In this document: positions 32,338 through 41,333 of the stretch, piece by piece
Numbering within the stretch: position 1 is the first letter of the stretch
Layout: every line of letters begins with the position of its first letter
Assembly (NCBI RefSeq): GCF_000512695.2
Contig: NZ_AZRW02000018.1
Span: 43,675 to 107,674 of the forward strand
DNA length: 64,000 nt
Direction: 5' to 3'
Origin: Pseudomonas sp. QTF5
Lineage (GTDB): Bacteria; Pseudomonadota; Gammaproteobacteria; Pseudomonadales; Pseudomonadaceae
Notes under the pieces: generated by a model
What the model saw: the letters and a program-made list of their open reading frames with translations, nothing else
What the model was told of the DNA's origin: nothing
The model's database searches: none
Program-made: the position numbers and the translations under genes

Positions 32338-33825
32338 TCAGAAGCGCCAGACCACGTCGACAAACGCGCGGTGCATGTAGGAGTCGACTTCTTTGCCATA
32401 CGCATCGCCAGGCTTGAACACACCGCCACGGAACCGTACCAGTGCCGAAGGCTCATCGATCGACTGGCTCAACGACGCCGGCAACAGGCCTTGCTTGAAG
32501 TACTTGGTGACCACCAGGTCCATTTCCTGACCGAGGTCCTTGTTGCCATCTTCCAGCGGCAGGGAGGTGCTGGAGAGGATTGCGCCGGTCACGTCGTCGG
32601 TGTTGTTTTCGACGGCGTTGATACCGTTGCTGCCCACCGGCTTGTTGCCGTCGACGCGCCAGAACTTGTGGTAGATCAGACTGGCGTCGTATTCGTCGTT
32701 GAGCATCCACGAGCCGAACAGGGTAGCGGTCTGCATGTTGTTCATTTCGCCACGGAAGGCTTCGCCGAAACGGTGAACCCGCGAGCGTGTACCGGTGTAG
32801 TTCGAGCGATTGCTTTCCAGACCGGTCTGTTCGTACTCGGCGCTGGCACGGGCATACGCCGCACCGACTTGCCACTGCGGATCAAGGCGCAAACGCAGGC
32901 CGATATCGGTGGCCCAGCCATTGAGGTCTTCACCACGTTTGGCCTCGGTCGGACGCGTGCCATCGGCGTTCAGCGGGTTGACCGTGTCGGTGTCGCCACT
33001 CATGCCGGTGATGCTGCCCCAGTAATTGACGGTGTTGGTGTTGCGCCAGTTGTAGGCATCGCTATCGGCGGTAAGGCCGAGCCAGCTGATGTCACCGTTC
33101 TGTTTTTTATCCAGCGAATCTCCGGCCACGCCCGGCTCCGGGTAGTCGAGCTTGCCGTCATCGTGAGTGTGATGACCGCGAATGCCGACCCAGTTACCCG
33201 GCGACCATTGGCCGGCGACGTCGCCGAAAACGTGCAGGCGATCCTTGTCCTTGGGCGCCAGCTCTTTCAAGTCGGTGCGGTATTCGCTGAAGCGTTCGGC
33301 GATACCGACGTTGGCGCGCAACAGGGTGGTGTCGAAAGTCCAGTTCAGGGCTTCGATGTTGGTGTCGCGCCATTGGCCGTCGTCGTTGCGCAGGCGTTGG
33401 CGACCGAGCTTGAGGATCTCGCCAGGGTAGGGCGTGAGGCCGCTGTAGCCGATCCAGAACTCGCGCATCGCCAGGTAGTTCTTCTTGGTTTTGCGATCGC
33501 CATTGTCGGTGGTCTGGGTACCGTCGCTGTCGGACTGTTGCAGGGTGTCCGTTTCGATGATGTCGGTGGACGTCACGGCCTGACCCATGGCATAGGCGCT
33601 CCACGCGCCGCTTTCGCCGTATACCCATGGACGCAGGTCGAGGCCGACGCCGGAAACGTCGCCGCCGCTGGCGGTGCCCAGGTCACGGTCGTCTTCGGAC
33701 TGACCGGTAACTTTGACTTCGAGGCCGAAGTTCTTGTCTTCGGTCAGGGCTGCCAGTGTCGGGCACGACCACAGCAGGGCGAATGTCAGGCCAATACCGG
33801 CCTTCACGAATGGATTGAGTTTCAT
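32338..33825 (-). CDS. algE: Outer-membrane alginate export porin AlgE
   Basis: Alginate-selective outer-membrane beta-barrel (495 residues). Signal peptide ends near PTLAAL; the remainder has alternating amphipathic strands ([36 protein letters not shown]) and ends in the aromatic residue needed for assembly (FVDVVWRF). Its ATG overlaps the algK stop in ATGA, matching the physical coupling of the AlgK lipoprotein to the porin. Confidence 0.95.
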   Translation of the reverse strand: MKLNPFVKAGIGLTFALLWSCPTLAALTEDKNFGLEVKVTGQSEDDRDLGTASGGDVSGVGLDLRPWVYGESGAWSAYAMGQAVTSTDIIETDTLQQSDSDGTQTTDNGDRKTKKNYLAMREFWIGYSGLTPYPGEILKLGRQRLRNDDGQWRDTNIEALNWTFDTTLLRANVGIAERFSEYRTDLKELAPKDKDRLHVFGDVAGQWSPGNWVGIRGHHTHDDGKLDYPEPGVAGDSLDKKQNGDISWLGLTADSDAYNWRNTNTVNYWGSITGMSGDTDTVNPLNADGTRPTEAKRGEDLNGWATDIGLRLRLDPQWQVGAAYARASAEYEQTGLESNRSNYTGTRSRVHRFGEAFRGEMNNMQTATLFGSWMLNDEYDASLIYHKFWRVDGNKPVGSNGINAVENNTDDVTGAILSSTSLPLEDGNKDLGQEMDLVVTKYFKQGLLPASLSQSIDEPSALVRFRGGVFKPGDAYGKEVDSYMHRAFVDVVWRF

Positions 33826-35339
33826 AGGGATTCCTCGCCGTCTTCTTCTTGCAGGGCGTGCAGTTCCAGCGTGTCCGGACTCACGGCGCTACGAATGGCC
33901 TGCTCTTGTTTCAGCAGGCGTTGGGCCTCGGCCAGCCGGTCAGGTGGCAGTTGCGCTTCGATTGTTTGCGCAAGCTCATTGGCTTGTGGGGTGTTTTGAG
34001 CCTTGGCCAATTGGCTGAAGACATAAGCGCTGACCGGGTCGGGCCGGGTGCCCTTGCCTTGGGAGAACAATTGGGCAATGGCGAAGTCGGCGCTGTTCTG
34101 GCCGTTGCGCGCAGCGGTCAGCAGGTGGTCCAGGGCTTTCTGCGGATAGACCTTGCCCAGGTAACCACGACGGTAAATCTGGCCGAGGTAGTAGTCGGCG
34201 GCGACTTCCCGGCCGACGGCTTTCTTGAAGTGCTCTTCGGCGACCTTGGCGTCGGCCGGCACCATTTTTCCTTCGAAGTAGAGCTTGCCCAGCAGCAGTT
34301 CGGCACGCGGCTGGTCGGCGGCGCGGCCGTTATCCAGGTACTTCATCATGGTGTCGACATCGCCCAGTTCAGGGAAGTCGTAGAGCAATTGCGCCAGGCT
34401 GACCCAGGACGCCGGATAGCCGGGAGCGATGCCTTCGAGCAGCGACTGAGCGGTTTTCTCGTCGGTCTTGCCCAGGCTCGCATCGCCCAGCACGCGAGCC
34501 ACGCTGTCCACACGTTGCGCAGAAACGACGCCACGGCTGTGACCAGCTTGCATCTGCTTGATCAGTTCGGCCTGCTCTGTCTGGCCACGTTCCTGGCTAC
34601 GTTTCTGATTCACCGTGGCCAGTTCGACGTAGCAGATGTCGGTGGTGTTCAACGCTGCTTTGCAGATCTTTTCCACGTCATCCAGATGCTGGTCGTAAGT
34701 GCCCTGGGTGCGATAGAGCAGCACTTGCGCCAGACCGGCTTCCGGTTTGCCTTCGGTGCGCCATTGGCTGATCTGCTGCTGCGCGTTGACGTTCGGGAAA
34801 CTGTGCGGGTATTGCAGGTACAGCATCGCCAGCGGGATCAGGGTATTGCCTTCGCCATTGGCCGAGGCTTTCTTCAACAGCGCTTCGGCTTCGTGATGTT
34901 CGGCTTCGGTGGCGCCGGGTTTGGCCACCAGCAGACGACCCAGGCGAGCCTGAGCCCGCGGCGAGACGCTGGCCGCGGCGCGGTAAGTCGCCTCGGCCTT
35001 TTTGATTTGCGCCGGGTCACGGCTGTCGACCTGCAGGTCGGCCAGGCCGACCTGAGCTTCGCTGTAACCCAGGTCTGCCAGTTGCTGATAGTTCTGCGCC
35101 GCCAGCGTGGTGTCGCCACGCTTGAGAGCTTCATTGGCCAGACGCTGGTCGGGCAGGCCGGCGCAACCGGCCAGGCTCACGGCCAATGCAATGGCACACA
35201 GTGATCCTATGTGGGAGCGGGCTTGCTCGCGAAGCAGGCGCTGCGGTGCATCAGGCAGACCGTGTTGATCCCTTCGCGAGCAAGCCCGCTCCCACAAGGT
35301 GTGCGGTGTGTTCAGGATTTTTGTGATGGTCACGGGCAT
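33822..35339 (-). CDS. algK: Alginate secretion lipoprotein AlgK with a REP pair in its signal-peptide region
   Basis: Outer-membrane lipoprotein (505 residues as read) of Sel1/TPR-like repeats that helps place AlgE and scaffolds the secretion complex. Mature part is normal ([33 protein letters not shown]). The N-terminus is not: ATG 35339, 9 bases after alg44, starts [14 protein letters not shown], then about 29 codons of REP DNA give an Arg-rich stretch ([12 protein letters not shown]...LLREQARSH) before the hydrophobic core and lipobox A-G-C at Cys59. The frame is kept. No ATG lies between the REP and the hydrophobic core, so an extended signal peptide is the simplest reading. It may impair or alter export. 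Confidence 0.92.
   Translation of the reverse strand: MPVTITKILNTPHTLWERACSRRDQHGLPDAPQRLLREQARSHIGSLCAIALAVSLAGCAGLPDQRLANEALKRGDTTLAAQNYQQLADLGYSEAQVGLADLQVDSRDPAQIKKAEATYRAAASVSPRAQARLGRLLVAKPGATEAEHHEAEALLKKASANGEGNTLIPLAMLYLQYPHSFPNVNAQQQISQWRTEGKPEAGLAQVLLYRTQGTYDQHLDDVEKICKAALNTTDICYVELATVNQKRSQERGQTEQAELIKQMQAGHSRGVVSAQRVDSVARVLGDASLGKTDEKTAQSLLEGIAPGYPASWVSLAQLLYDFPELGDVDTMMKYLDNGRAADQPRAELLLGKLYFEGKMVPADAKVAEEHFKKAVGREVAADYYLGQIYRRGYLGKVYPQKALDHLLTAARNGQNSADFAIAQLFSQGKGTRPDPVSAYVFSQLAKAQNTPQANELAQTIEAQLPPDRLAEAQRLLKQEQAIRSAVSPDTLELHALQEEDGEESL
35210..35296. repeat. REP pair inside the algK coding region
   Basis: TGTGGGAGCGGGCTTGCTCG and CGAGCAAGCCCGCTCCCACA, 87 bases (29 codons) in frame with algK. 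The only REP pair in the window that lies inside a gene. Confidence 0.95.
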
Positions 35340-35348
35340 GTCCTCTGT

Positions 35349-36518
35349 TTAAAGACCGGCGGCCATGGCTTTGTTGATCAGCCAGTTCAGGTTCGGGCCA
35401 CGCGTGCTGTTCACTTCCACCGGGCGACCGGCGAAGGCGCTGTCCAGTGGCTCGTCAGGTTTGATCTGCACACGGATGTCGGACGACAGGTCGGCGCTTT
35501 TCAGGCTGGTGCTGCTGACGATCTTGCCGGTACGGGTCTGGTCTTCACCGGCGATCTGGAAGCTGACCGAAGTGCCTGGGCGCACGTCGCCGAACTGGCG
35601 ATAGGAGAAGCGTGCTTCAACGTTGGCTTCGGTGTTGCGCGGCACCAGTTGGAAGATCACATCGCCTTTGCTGGCGTACTGACCGTTAGCCACCAGTTGC
35701 TGAGCTACGGTGCAATCGCACGGCGAAGTCAGGGTGCCGGTCATTTGCTTGCCGAACAGTTCTTCAACCTTGGACGGTTGCAGTTGACCTTCGTCCAGAT
35801 GGCCCTTGAGTACGTCGAGCATGCTGGTGCTGAAGGTCGCCAGCGGTGCGCCTTTGGCGGCGACGCCGTCAGCCTTGATCAGGCTCTGCACGGTGCCGTC
35901 GCGCGGCATGGTGATGTTCATGCCCTGCACGCTGACCAGGCCGGCCTGGGCGTGGCTGACGAAGTACATGCCGTACACCGATTTGAAGATGAAACCGAAC
36001 GCCACCAGGCCGACCACGAAGATACCGGCGCTGAAGGTCACCGCTTTCAGACGACCGAGCGGGGTCATGCCGTGGCCGCCATCCTTGACCTTGCGCGCCT
36101 TGGTGAAGTTGTCGCGCTGCAGGGTCGCGAGCATTTCACCCACACTGACGATGTCGCCAGCCAAGTGCGAGGTGATCAGGTGGCGCAGGGTGGAAATGTC
36201 ACGGGGTTCCAGGTTCTGGAACTGGCAACCGGTGCGACCGGTCTGGCGATCCACGGAGCGGATTTGCAATTCCACGTCCATGGCCAGGCCGAGGTTATCG
36301 ATCACGAATTGCAGGCGGGCCTTGTGCACATCGCCGACCTTCAGCGGCAGCTGACCGGCGTTGAACGCCAGGCCGCCAGCGGAAAGGTCGATGAGTCGGG
36401 CTTCAACCGGGGTCCGGTCAGGACCGAAGAAACGCAGCTTGGCCGGGATTTTCACGCGGGCGTGTTGGCGCTGGGCTTCGGATTCGTGCACTACGTTGGA
36501 GTTGACGGCGGTATTCAT
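35349..36518 (-). CDS. alg44: Alginate co-polymerase and c-di-GMP receptor Alg44
   Basis: Inner-membrane protein (389 residues) that senses c-di-GMP and activates polymerisation by Alg8. The N-terminal PilZ domain has R17-x-x-x-R21 and D44-x-S46-x-x-G49, the complete ligand motif. One membrane segment lies near residues 155-175 (FSAGIFVVGLVAFGFIF), then a periplasmic HlyD/MFP-like domain (ITMPRDGTVQSLIKADG; CDCTVAQQLVANGQYAS). Post-translational control by c-di-GMP is therefore expected. algK starts 9 bases downstream. Confidence 0.95.
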   Translation of the reverse strand: MNTAVNSNVVHESEAQRQHARVKIPAKLRFFGPDRTPVEARLIDLSAGGLAFNAGQLPLKVGDVHKARLQFVIDNLGLAMDVELQIRSVDRQTGRTGCQFQNLEPRDISTLRHLITSHLAGDIVSVGEMLATLQRDNFTKARKVKDGGHGMTPLGRLKAVTFSAGIFVVGLVAFGFIFKSVYGMYFVSHAQAGLVSVQGMNITMPRDGTVQSLIKADGVAAKGAPLATFSTSMLDVLKGHLDEGQLQPSKVEELFGKQMTGTLTSPCDCTVAQQLVANGQYASKGDVIFQLVPRNTEANVEARFSYRQFGDVRPGTSVSFQIAGEDQTRTGKIVSSTSLKSADLSSDIRVQIKPDEPLDSAFAGRPVEVNSTRGPNLNWLINKAMAAGL

Positions 36519-36553
36519 ATGGGCGATTTCCTAGTTAATTCAGGCGAGTTCGG

Positions 36554-38035
36554 TCAGACCATCAGCAGCAGCACGGCGACAAAAATGCTGCCGGCGGAGA
36601 AGGTCATGGTCCGAGACGACCAAGTGTTGAACCAACGTTGAAAGCTGGCGAGATCACGGGTCAGAGAAGTGGGCTGGCGAGTCCAGGACTGTTGATCGAG
36701 GCGGAAGAACACGTAGATTTTCACCAGCGCGCCGACGATCTGGTTGTAATAGAGAATCGCCGGGTAAGCCGGGCCGATCCGGTGACCGGAGCAGGACAGC
36801 AGCACGGTCAGGATCAGGCGGGTGATGCCGATCCACAGCAGGTAAACCAGGATGAACGCGCTGCCGTACTTGAAGGTGGCGAGGATTGCCACGGTCAGGC
36901 CCAGCAAGGACGTCCACATCGATACACGCTGATCGAACAGCACCACCGAAGTGAACAGGCCGAGGCGTTTCATCCCCAAGCCCAGGGCGCGAGAGTTCTG
37001 CCGCAGGTTGTTGCCGTACCAGCGGAACATCAGTTTGCGGCTGGCCTTGATGAAGCTCTTCTCGGGCGGGTGCTCCACGGTGTGGATAGCGGCGTCCGGC
37101 ACGTAGAACGTGTCGTAGCCCAGACGCATCAGGCTGAACCAGCTCGACTTGTCGTCACCGGTCAGGAACTTGAAGCGGCCCAGGCGCCAGTGTTGCAGCG
37201 AGTCGCTTTCCACATCGGCGATGAAGTCCGGGTTGGTGACCACGGTGGCGCGGAATACCGACATCCGGCCGGTCATGGTCAACACGCGCTTGGACAGGGC
37301 CATGGAGCACATGTTGATGTGGCGCTGGGCGAATCGCAGTTTGTGCCATTCGCTCATGATGTAGCCGCCGCGTACTTCGCAGAACTCGTTGGTGGTCAGG
37401 CCGCCGACATTGCCGAACAGCTGGAACCACGGCACGGTCTTGAGCACGACGCCTTCGGCCAATACGGTATCGCCATCGATCACGGCAACCACGGCGCGGT
37501 CGTCCGGCAGGTGGCGTGAGATGGCGCGGAAACCGTAGGCAAGGCCATCGCGTTTGCCGGTGCCGGGAATGCGCACGAAGTCGAGCTTGACCCGTGGCGG
37601 TGGGTTCATGCGTTTCCAGAGGCTCTTGACCAGCAGCTCATCGGACATTTCCACGATGGAGCAGACCACGGTGGTCGGCAGTTCGCAGTCGATGGCCTCG
37701 CGGATTACCGAACTGTAGACCTGAGCGGTGGTCAGCGCGTCGATACGAAAGCTCGTGACCATCAGAAATACATGGGACGGGTCTGCCGCTTTGCCCAGCT
37801 TGCGCACTTTGCGCCGCAGGTGCGGGTAGACCACGTACAGAAACAGCATGCCGCGCAGAAAGTGCGTGGCACCCATCGAGTAACGCCAGATACCGACGAT
37901 ACCGATCAGGAAGATGAAGTCCTTCGACTCGGAGTCGAACGTGGACGTAGGCAGCGCCATGGCGATGCCCATCAGTAAACTTAGGTAAAACAGCCAACCG
38001 GCGGCCTGAAGTAGGCCGTGCTTTAGCCTGTGCAT
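36554..38035 (-). CDS. alg8: Alginate polymerase glycosyltransferase Alg8
   Basis: GT2-family inner-membrane polymerase (493 residues) that joins mannuronate from GDP-mannuronate. N-terminal membrane segments (residues 8-60), catalytic domain with [21 protein letters not shown] and the acceptor-site TGDD plus [11 protein letters not shown] (R/Q-x-x-R-W-like), then three or four C-terminal membrane segments. ATG 38035 (MHRLKHGLL, the start seen in P. aeruginosa) is preferred over 38044. It lies 122 bases after algD, with a terminator-like hairpin in the gap. Confidence 0.95.
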   Translation of the reverse strand: MHRLKHGLLQAAGWLFYLSLLMGIAMALPTSTFDSESKDFIFLIGIVGIWRYSMGATHFLRGMLFLYVVYPHLRRKVRKLGKAADPSHVFLMVTSFRIDALTTAQVYSSVIREAIDCELPTTVVCSIVEMSDELLVKSLWKRMNPPPRVKLDFVRIPGTGKRDGLAYGFRAISRHLPDDRAVVAVIDGDTVLAEGVVLKTVPWFQLFGNVGGLTTNEFCEVRGGYIMSEWHKLRFAQRHINMCSMALSKRVLTMTGRMSVFRATVVTNPDFIADVESDSLQHWRLGRFKFLTGDDKSSWFSLMRLGYDTFYVPDAAIHTVEHPPEKSFIKASRKLMFRWYGNNLRQNSRALGLGMKRLGLFTSVVLFDQRVSMWTSLLGLTVAILATFKYGSAFILVYLLWIGITRLILTVLLSCSGHRIGPAYPAILYYNQIVGALVKIYVFFRLDQQSWTRQPTSLTRDLASFQRWFNTWSSRTMTFSAGSIFVAVLLLMV

Positions 38036-38102
38036 AATCTGCATCCGTCTCGATCTCGGGCGAGCCTGTGGGGTGGCCCGATGGGGTTAAGGCAGGCGAA
38101 AA

Positions 38103-38146
38103 AGCCGGGAGGGTTTGCTGGCGATATGAGCGCCGCAAACCCTCCC
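38103..38146 (-). terminator. Terminator-like hairpin between algD and alg8
   Basis: GGGAGGGTTTGC (38107-38118) and GCAAACCCTCCC (38135-38146) form a perfect 12-bp stem, lengthened by GGCG/CGCC inside. On the minus strand it is followed by GGCTTTTTCG. It looks like a partial intrinsic terminator or a 3'-end stabiliser for algD mRNA. Confidence 0.65.
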
Positions 38147-38157
38147 GATGCCGCTTG

Positions 38158-39474
38158 TTACCAGCAGATGCCTTCAGTCCGGCCACTTACGCTAGTGGCT
38201 TGGGACATGAAACCGACCAGGTCGATCACTTGCTTGCCGTGTGGAGCTTCCTGCGCCAGGGCGCGGAATTTCTCGTCACGGTTGCCGAGGATGATCACGT
38301 CGGAGTTTGCGATCACGTCGTCGAAGTCGGAGTTGAGCAAGGACGAGACGTGAGGGATCTTCGACTCGATGTAATCCTTGTTCGCACCGTGGACACGGGC
38401 GTATTCGACGTTGCTGTCGTAGATGCTCAGGTCGTAACCCTTGCCGATCAGCATTTCCGCCAGATCAACCAGTGGGCTTTCGCGAAGGTCGTCGGTGCCG
38501 GCCTTGAAGCTCAGACCCAGCAGGGCGACTTTGCGCTTGTCGTGGCTGGAGACGATGTCGAACGCGTTCTGCACCTGGGACTCGTTACTGCGCATCAGCG
38601 AGTTGAGCAGCGGTGCTTCCACGTCCAGGGAACCGGCGCGGTAGGTCAGGGCGCGGACGTCTTTAGGCAGGCAAGAGCCGCCGAACGCAAAGCCTGGGCG
38701 CATGTAGTACTGGGACAGGTTCAGTGTCTTGTCCTGGCAGACCACTTCCATCACTTCGCGACCGTCGACACCGACGGCCTTGGCGATGTTGCCGATCTCG
38801 TTGGCGAAGGTCACCTTGGTGGCGTGCCACACGTTGCAGGTGTACTTGATCATCTCGGCAACGGCGATGTCCTTGCGGATGATCGGCGCGTCGAGCTCTT
38901 CGTACAGCGACTGCAGAACGTCACCCGAAGCCTTGTCGAACTCGCCGATAACGGTCATTGGCGGCAGATCGTAATCGGCGATCGCGGTGCTTTCACGCAG
39001 GAACTCAGGGTTCACTGCAACGCCGAAATCGACACCGGCTTTTTTGCCGGAGCAGTCTTCGAGGATCGGGATGACAACGTTTGCGACAGTGCCCGGCAGT
39101 ACGGTGCTGCGAACCACGATGGTGTGGCGGGTGGTCTTGTCGCGCAGGACAAAACCGATCTCGCGGCACACGGCTTCGATGTAGTTCAGTTCCAGATCGC
39201 CGTTCTTCTTGCTCGGCGTACCGACGCAGATCATCGACAGGTCGGTGTCACGAATCGCTTCGGCGAAGTTGGTCGTGCCGCGCAATTTGCCCGTCTCGAT
39301 GCCCTTCTTCAGAAGTTCGCCCAAACCCGGTTCAACGATCGGAGAACGGCCTGCGTTGATCATATCGATTTTGTCTTTGGCAACATCGACGCCAACGACG
39401 TCATGGCCCCGTGCAGACAGGCAACCGGCACAGACTGCGCCGACGTAACCCAAACCAAATATGCTGATGCGCAT
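38158..39474 (-). CDS. algD: GDP-mannose 6-dehydrogenase AlgD
   Basis: NAD-dependent four-electron oxidation of GDP-mannose to GDP-mannuronate, the committed step of alginate synthesis (438 residues). Rossmann start MRISIFGLGYVGAVCAGCL, then VRSTVLPGTVANVVIP and NPEFLRESTA, and the catalytic Cys in FAFGGSCLPKD near residue 268-270. ATG 39474 has AGAGGT upstream; the earlier in-frame start adds 8 residues without support. First gene of the operon; expected control by AlgU and other alginate regulators through the long upstream region. Confidence 0.97.
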   Translation of the reverse strand: MRISIFGLGYVGAVCAGCLSARGHDVVGVDVAKDKIDMINAGRSPIVEPGLGELLKKGIETGKLRGTTNFAEAIRDTDLSMICVGTPSKKNGDLELNYIEAVCREIGFVLRDKTTRHTIVVRSTVLPGTVANVVIPILEDCSGKKAGVDFGVAVNPEFLRESTAIADYDLPPMTVIGEFDKASGDVLQSLYEELDAPIIRKDIAVAEMIKYTCNVWHATKVTFANEIGNIAKAVGVDGREVMEVVCQDKTLNLSQYYMRPGFAFGGSCLPKDVRALTYRAGSLDVEAPLLNSLMRSNESQVQNAFDIVSSHDKRKVALLGLSFKAGTDDLRESPLVDLAEMLIGKGYDLSIYDSNVEYARVHGANKDYIESKIPHVSSLLNSDFDDVIANSDVIILGNRDEKFRALAQEAPHGKQVIDLVGFMSQATSVSGRTEGICW

Positions 39475-39559
39475 CGCAATTACCTCTGTGTTTATCAAGC
39501 CATTACATGGCCGGAGTTAATGGTGTTCAGCGGTCATAGTGCACTCGCAAGTGCGACTT

Positions 39560-39600
39560 TAAGGCGCCACAATGCCGTGTGCAGGCATACTAAGTTCCGA
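39560..39600 (-). promoter_or_regulatory. Candidate AlgU-type promoter for algD
   Basis: GGAACTT on the minus strand (AAGTTCC at 39592-39598) matches the -35 of AlgU/RpoE promoters. The -10 at 16-17 bases spacing reads GCATTG or CATTGT, a poor match to TCTGA, so this is half supported. A small inverted repeat ATGCC-GGCAT (39572-39588) overlaps the spacer. Confidence 0.4.
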
Positions 39601-39609
39601 GTGTCTAAA

Positions 39610-40292
39610 TAAGTGCACTCAAGATGTACGCAGCCAGGTCTTATTGTTATGACGTGCCCTGTTATGCAGCCGATCCTCTTTTCTGAAGACTTCCGTGCAA
39701 AGGTCTTGCGCGCTCAATGCCAGGCCTGAAAGCCCGAAAATCAAGCGGTTTGGTGCTCAGGTGAGCACGTTTATAGGGGCGCAGCCGTGGCCTTGTAGGG
39801 GATAGTAATGGTGCGTTATCTCCTGTCCTTCATGTGTTGCCCAAATAAGAGATCAGTAAGACAAAGTAAGTGTGACAACTTCGCTACATGGATCTCTTGT
39901 CTGTGTAAGTTATCTCGCACAATCGCCGAGAGAATGGTTACCGGTGGTATGAGCGGCGCATTTGGACATAGTTCCTGTCCGCCCATCGCGAATTCTGAAA
40001 TTTCTTGAAATACTGAAAAAGATGGCACTGCTCTCATATTGATAGCACTTGCCGTTTGGCCCTTTATATATAGGGTGATTATTGCTCTGGATATTTTTTT
40101 GCCACTACGAATAAAAATTTTCAGTGCCACTACTGAAAAAATTGCTACCTGTCGAGTGAAACAAAAGTTAGAAAATGAAGTGCTGGTTTTCTGGCGTCAA
40201 TAAGGCGGCGAAAAGGCGGGATTGTTCGACGATCAAAGGGGCGCGCACGACGAAGTAATGGGTGTCGTGCGCTGACTTAGTGCGGGTCTTTA
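39610..40292. other. Long AT-richer region upstream of algD
   Basis: With the candidate promoter this makes an 818-base gap between algD and yaaA with no believable gene; short open frames at 39808-40008 (+) and 39816-40130 (-) lack ribosome sites. It contains a perfect inverted repeat TTTTCAGT-gccact-ACTGAAAA at 40118-40139, a repeated TACTGAAAAA at 40011 and 40131, and A/T tracts suited to bending proteins. This fits the long regulatory region expected for algD. Confidence 0.55.
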
Positions 40293-41072
40293 TTATTCCG
40301 GTGCGTGATCGCGCAGGAACACCAGATTGTCCGGTTTAGACAGTTCGGCGCTGTAGCGATAACCCTGAACGTCGAACTGCTTGAGGGCGATCGGGTCATT
40401 GATGCGTTCTTCGATGACGAAGCGACTCATCATCCCGCGGGCCTTTTTCGCGTAGAAGCTGATGATTTTGTACTGGCCGTTCTTCAGATCCTTGAATTCG
40501 GCATTGATGATGCGCGCGTTCAGGGCGCTGCGTTTGACCGCCGAGAAGTACTCGTTGGAGGCCAGGTTCAGCAGCACGTCATCGCCTTGATCGGCCAAGG
40601 CTTCGTTCAGCCATTCGCTGATCCGCGTACCCCAGAAAGCGTACAAGTCCTTGCCACGGGCATTGGCCAGTTTGGTACCCATCTCCAGCCGATAGGGCTG
40701 CATCAGGTCCAAGGGGCGCAGCAGGCCGTACAGGCCGGAGAGCATGCGCAAGTGTTGTTGGGCGTAATCGAAGTCGGCTTCGCTGAAGGTTTGTGCATTC
40801 AGGCCGGTGTACACATCGCCCTTGAACGCCAGCAACGCCTGCTTGGCGTTGGCAGGGGTGAAGGCCGGGGTCCAACTGCCAAAACGCGCGGCATTGAGGC
40901 CGCCGATCTTGTCGGAGACGTGCATTAGCTCGCTGATCTGCGCCGGCGTCAGGTCGCGCAGCTGCAGGATCAGCTCCTGGGAATGGTCAAGGTATTGCGG
41001 CTGAGTGAAGCGCTGGGTCGCCGGCGGTGTTTCGTAATCGAGGGTCTTGGCGGGGGAAATCACCATCAGCAT
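40293..41072 (-). CDS. yaaA: Peroxide stress protein YaaA
   Basis: 259-residue YaaA/DUF328 protein; in E. coli it limits free intracellular iron and protects DNA during peroxide stress, and it binds DNA. Family signs: [14 protein letters not shown] start, [51 protein letters not shown] and [16 protein letters not shown] 41072 has AAAGGAG 9 bases upstream, ruling out the longer frame. Single gene with algD regulatory DNA downstream of it. Confidence 0.92.
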   Translation of the reverse strand: MLMVISPAKTLDYETPPATQRFTQPQYLDHSQELILQLRDLTPAQISELMHVSDKIGGLNAARFGSWTPAFTPANAKQALLAFKGDVYTGLNAQTFSEADFDYAQQHLRMLSGLYGLLRPLDLMQPYRLEMGTKLANARGKDLYAFWGTRISEWLNEALADQGDDVLLNLASNEYFSAVKRSALNARIINAEFKDLKNGQYKIISFYAKKARGMMSRFVIEERINDPIALKQFDVQGYRYSAELSKPDNLVFLRDHAPE

Positions 41073-41168
41073 GAAGTCGTCTCCTTTAATCGTGGCGGCG
41101 ATTCTAGGGGGTTGTCTGTGTTGACTCCAGCTATCAAGTCCATAGGTGATCGGTGGTGGGCACACCCT

Positions 41169-41279
41169 GATCATTCCCACGCTCTGCGTGGGAATGCCTC
41201 AATGGACGCTCCGCGTCCGCTTCGGCAGGGACGCGGAGCGTCCCGGGCTGCATTCCCACGCAGAGCGTGGGAACGATCA
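41169..41279. repeat. Type-2 REP pair with inner hairpin
   Basis: GATCATTCCCACGCTCTGCG and CGCAGAGCGTGGGAACGATC enclose ACGCTCCGCGTCC/GGACGCGGAGCGT. Nearly the same 111-base unit as 8493-8604. Confidence 0.9.
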
Positions 41280-41333
41280 TGGGGCCGGCGATCGGCTATA
41301 GTGCCGCGCGGGTTTTGTTATGGAGACATCCCA

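Noticed and set aside
22805..39498. Possible horizontally acquired island for the alginate genes
   Set aside because: Gene order, codon use and flanks are ordinary for Pseudomonas; no integrase, tRNA or direct repeats at the ends.
39816..40130. 104-codon minus-strand frame upstream of algD
   Set aside because: GTG start without ribosome site lying inside a palindrome; composition is AT-rich regulatory DNA and the product matches nothing.
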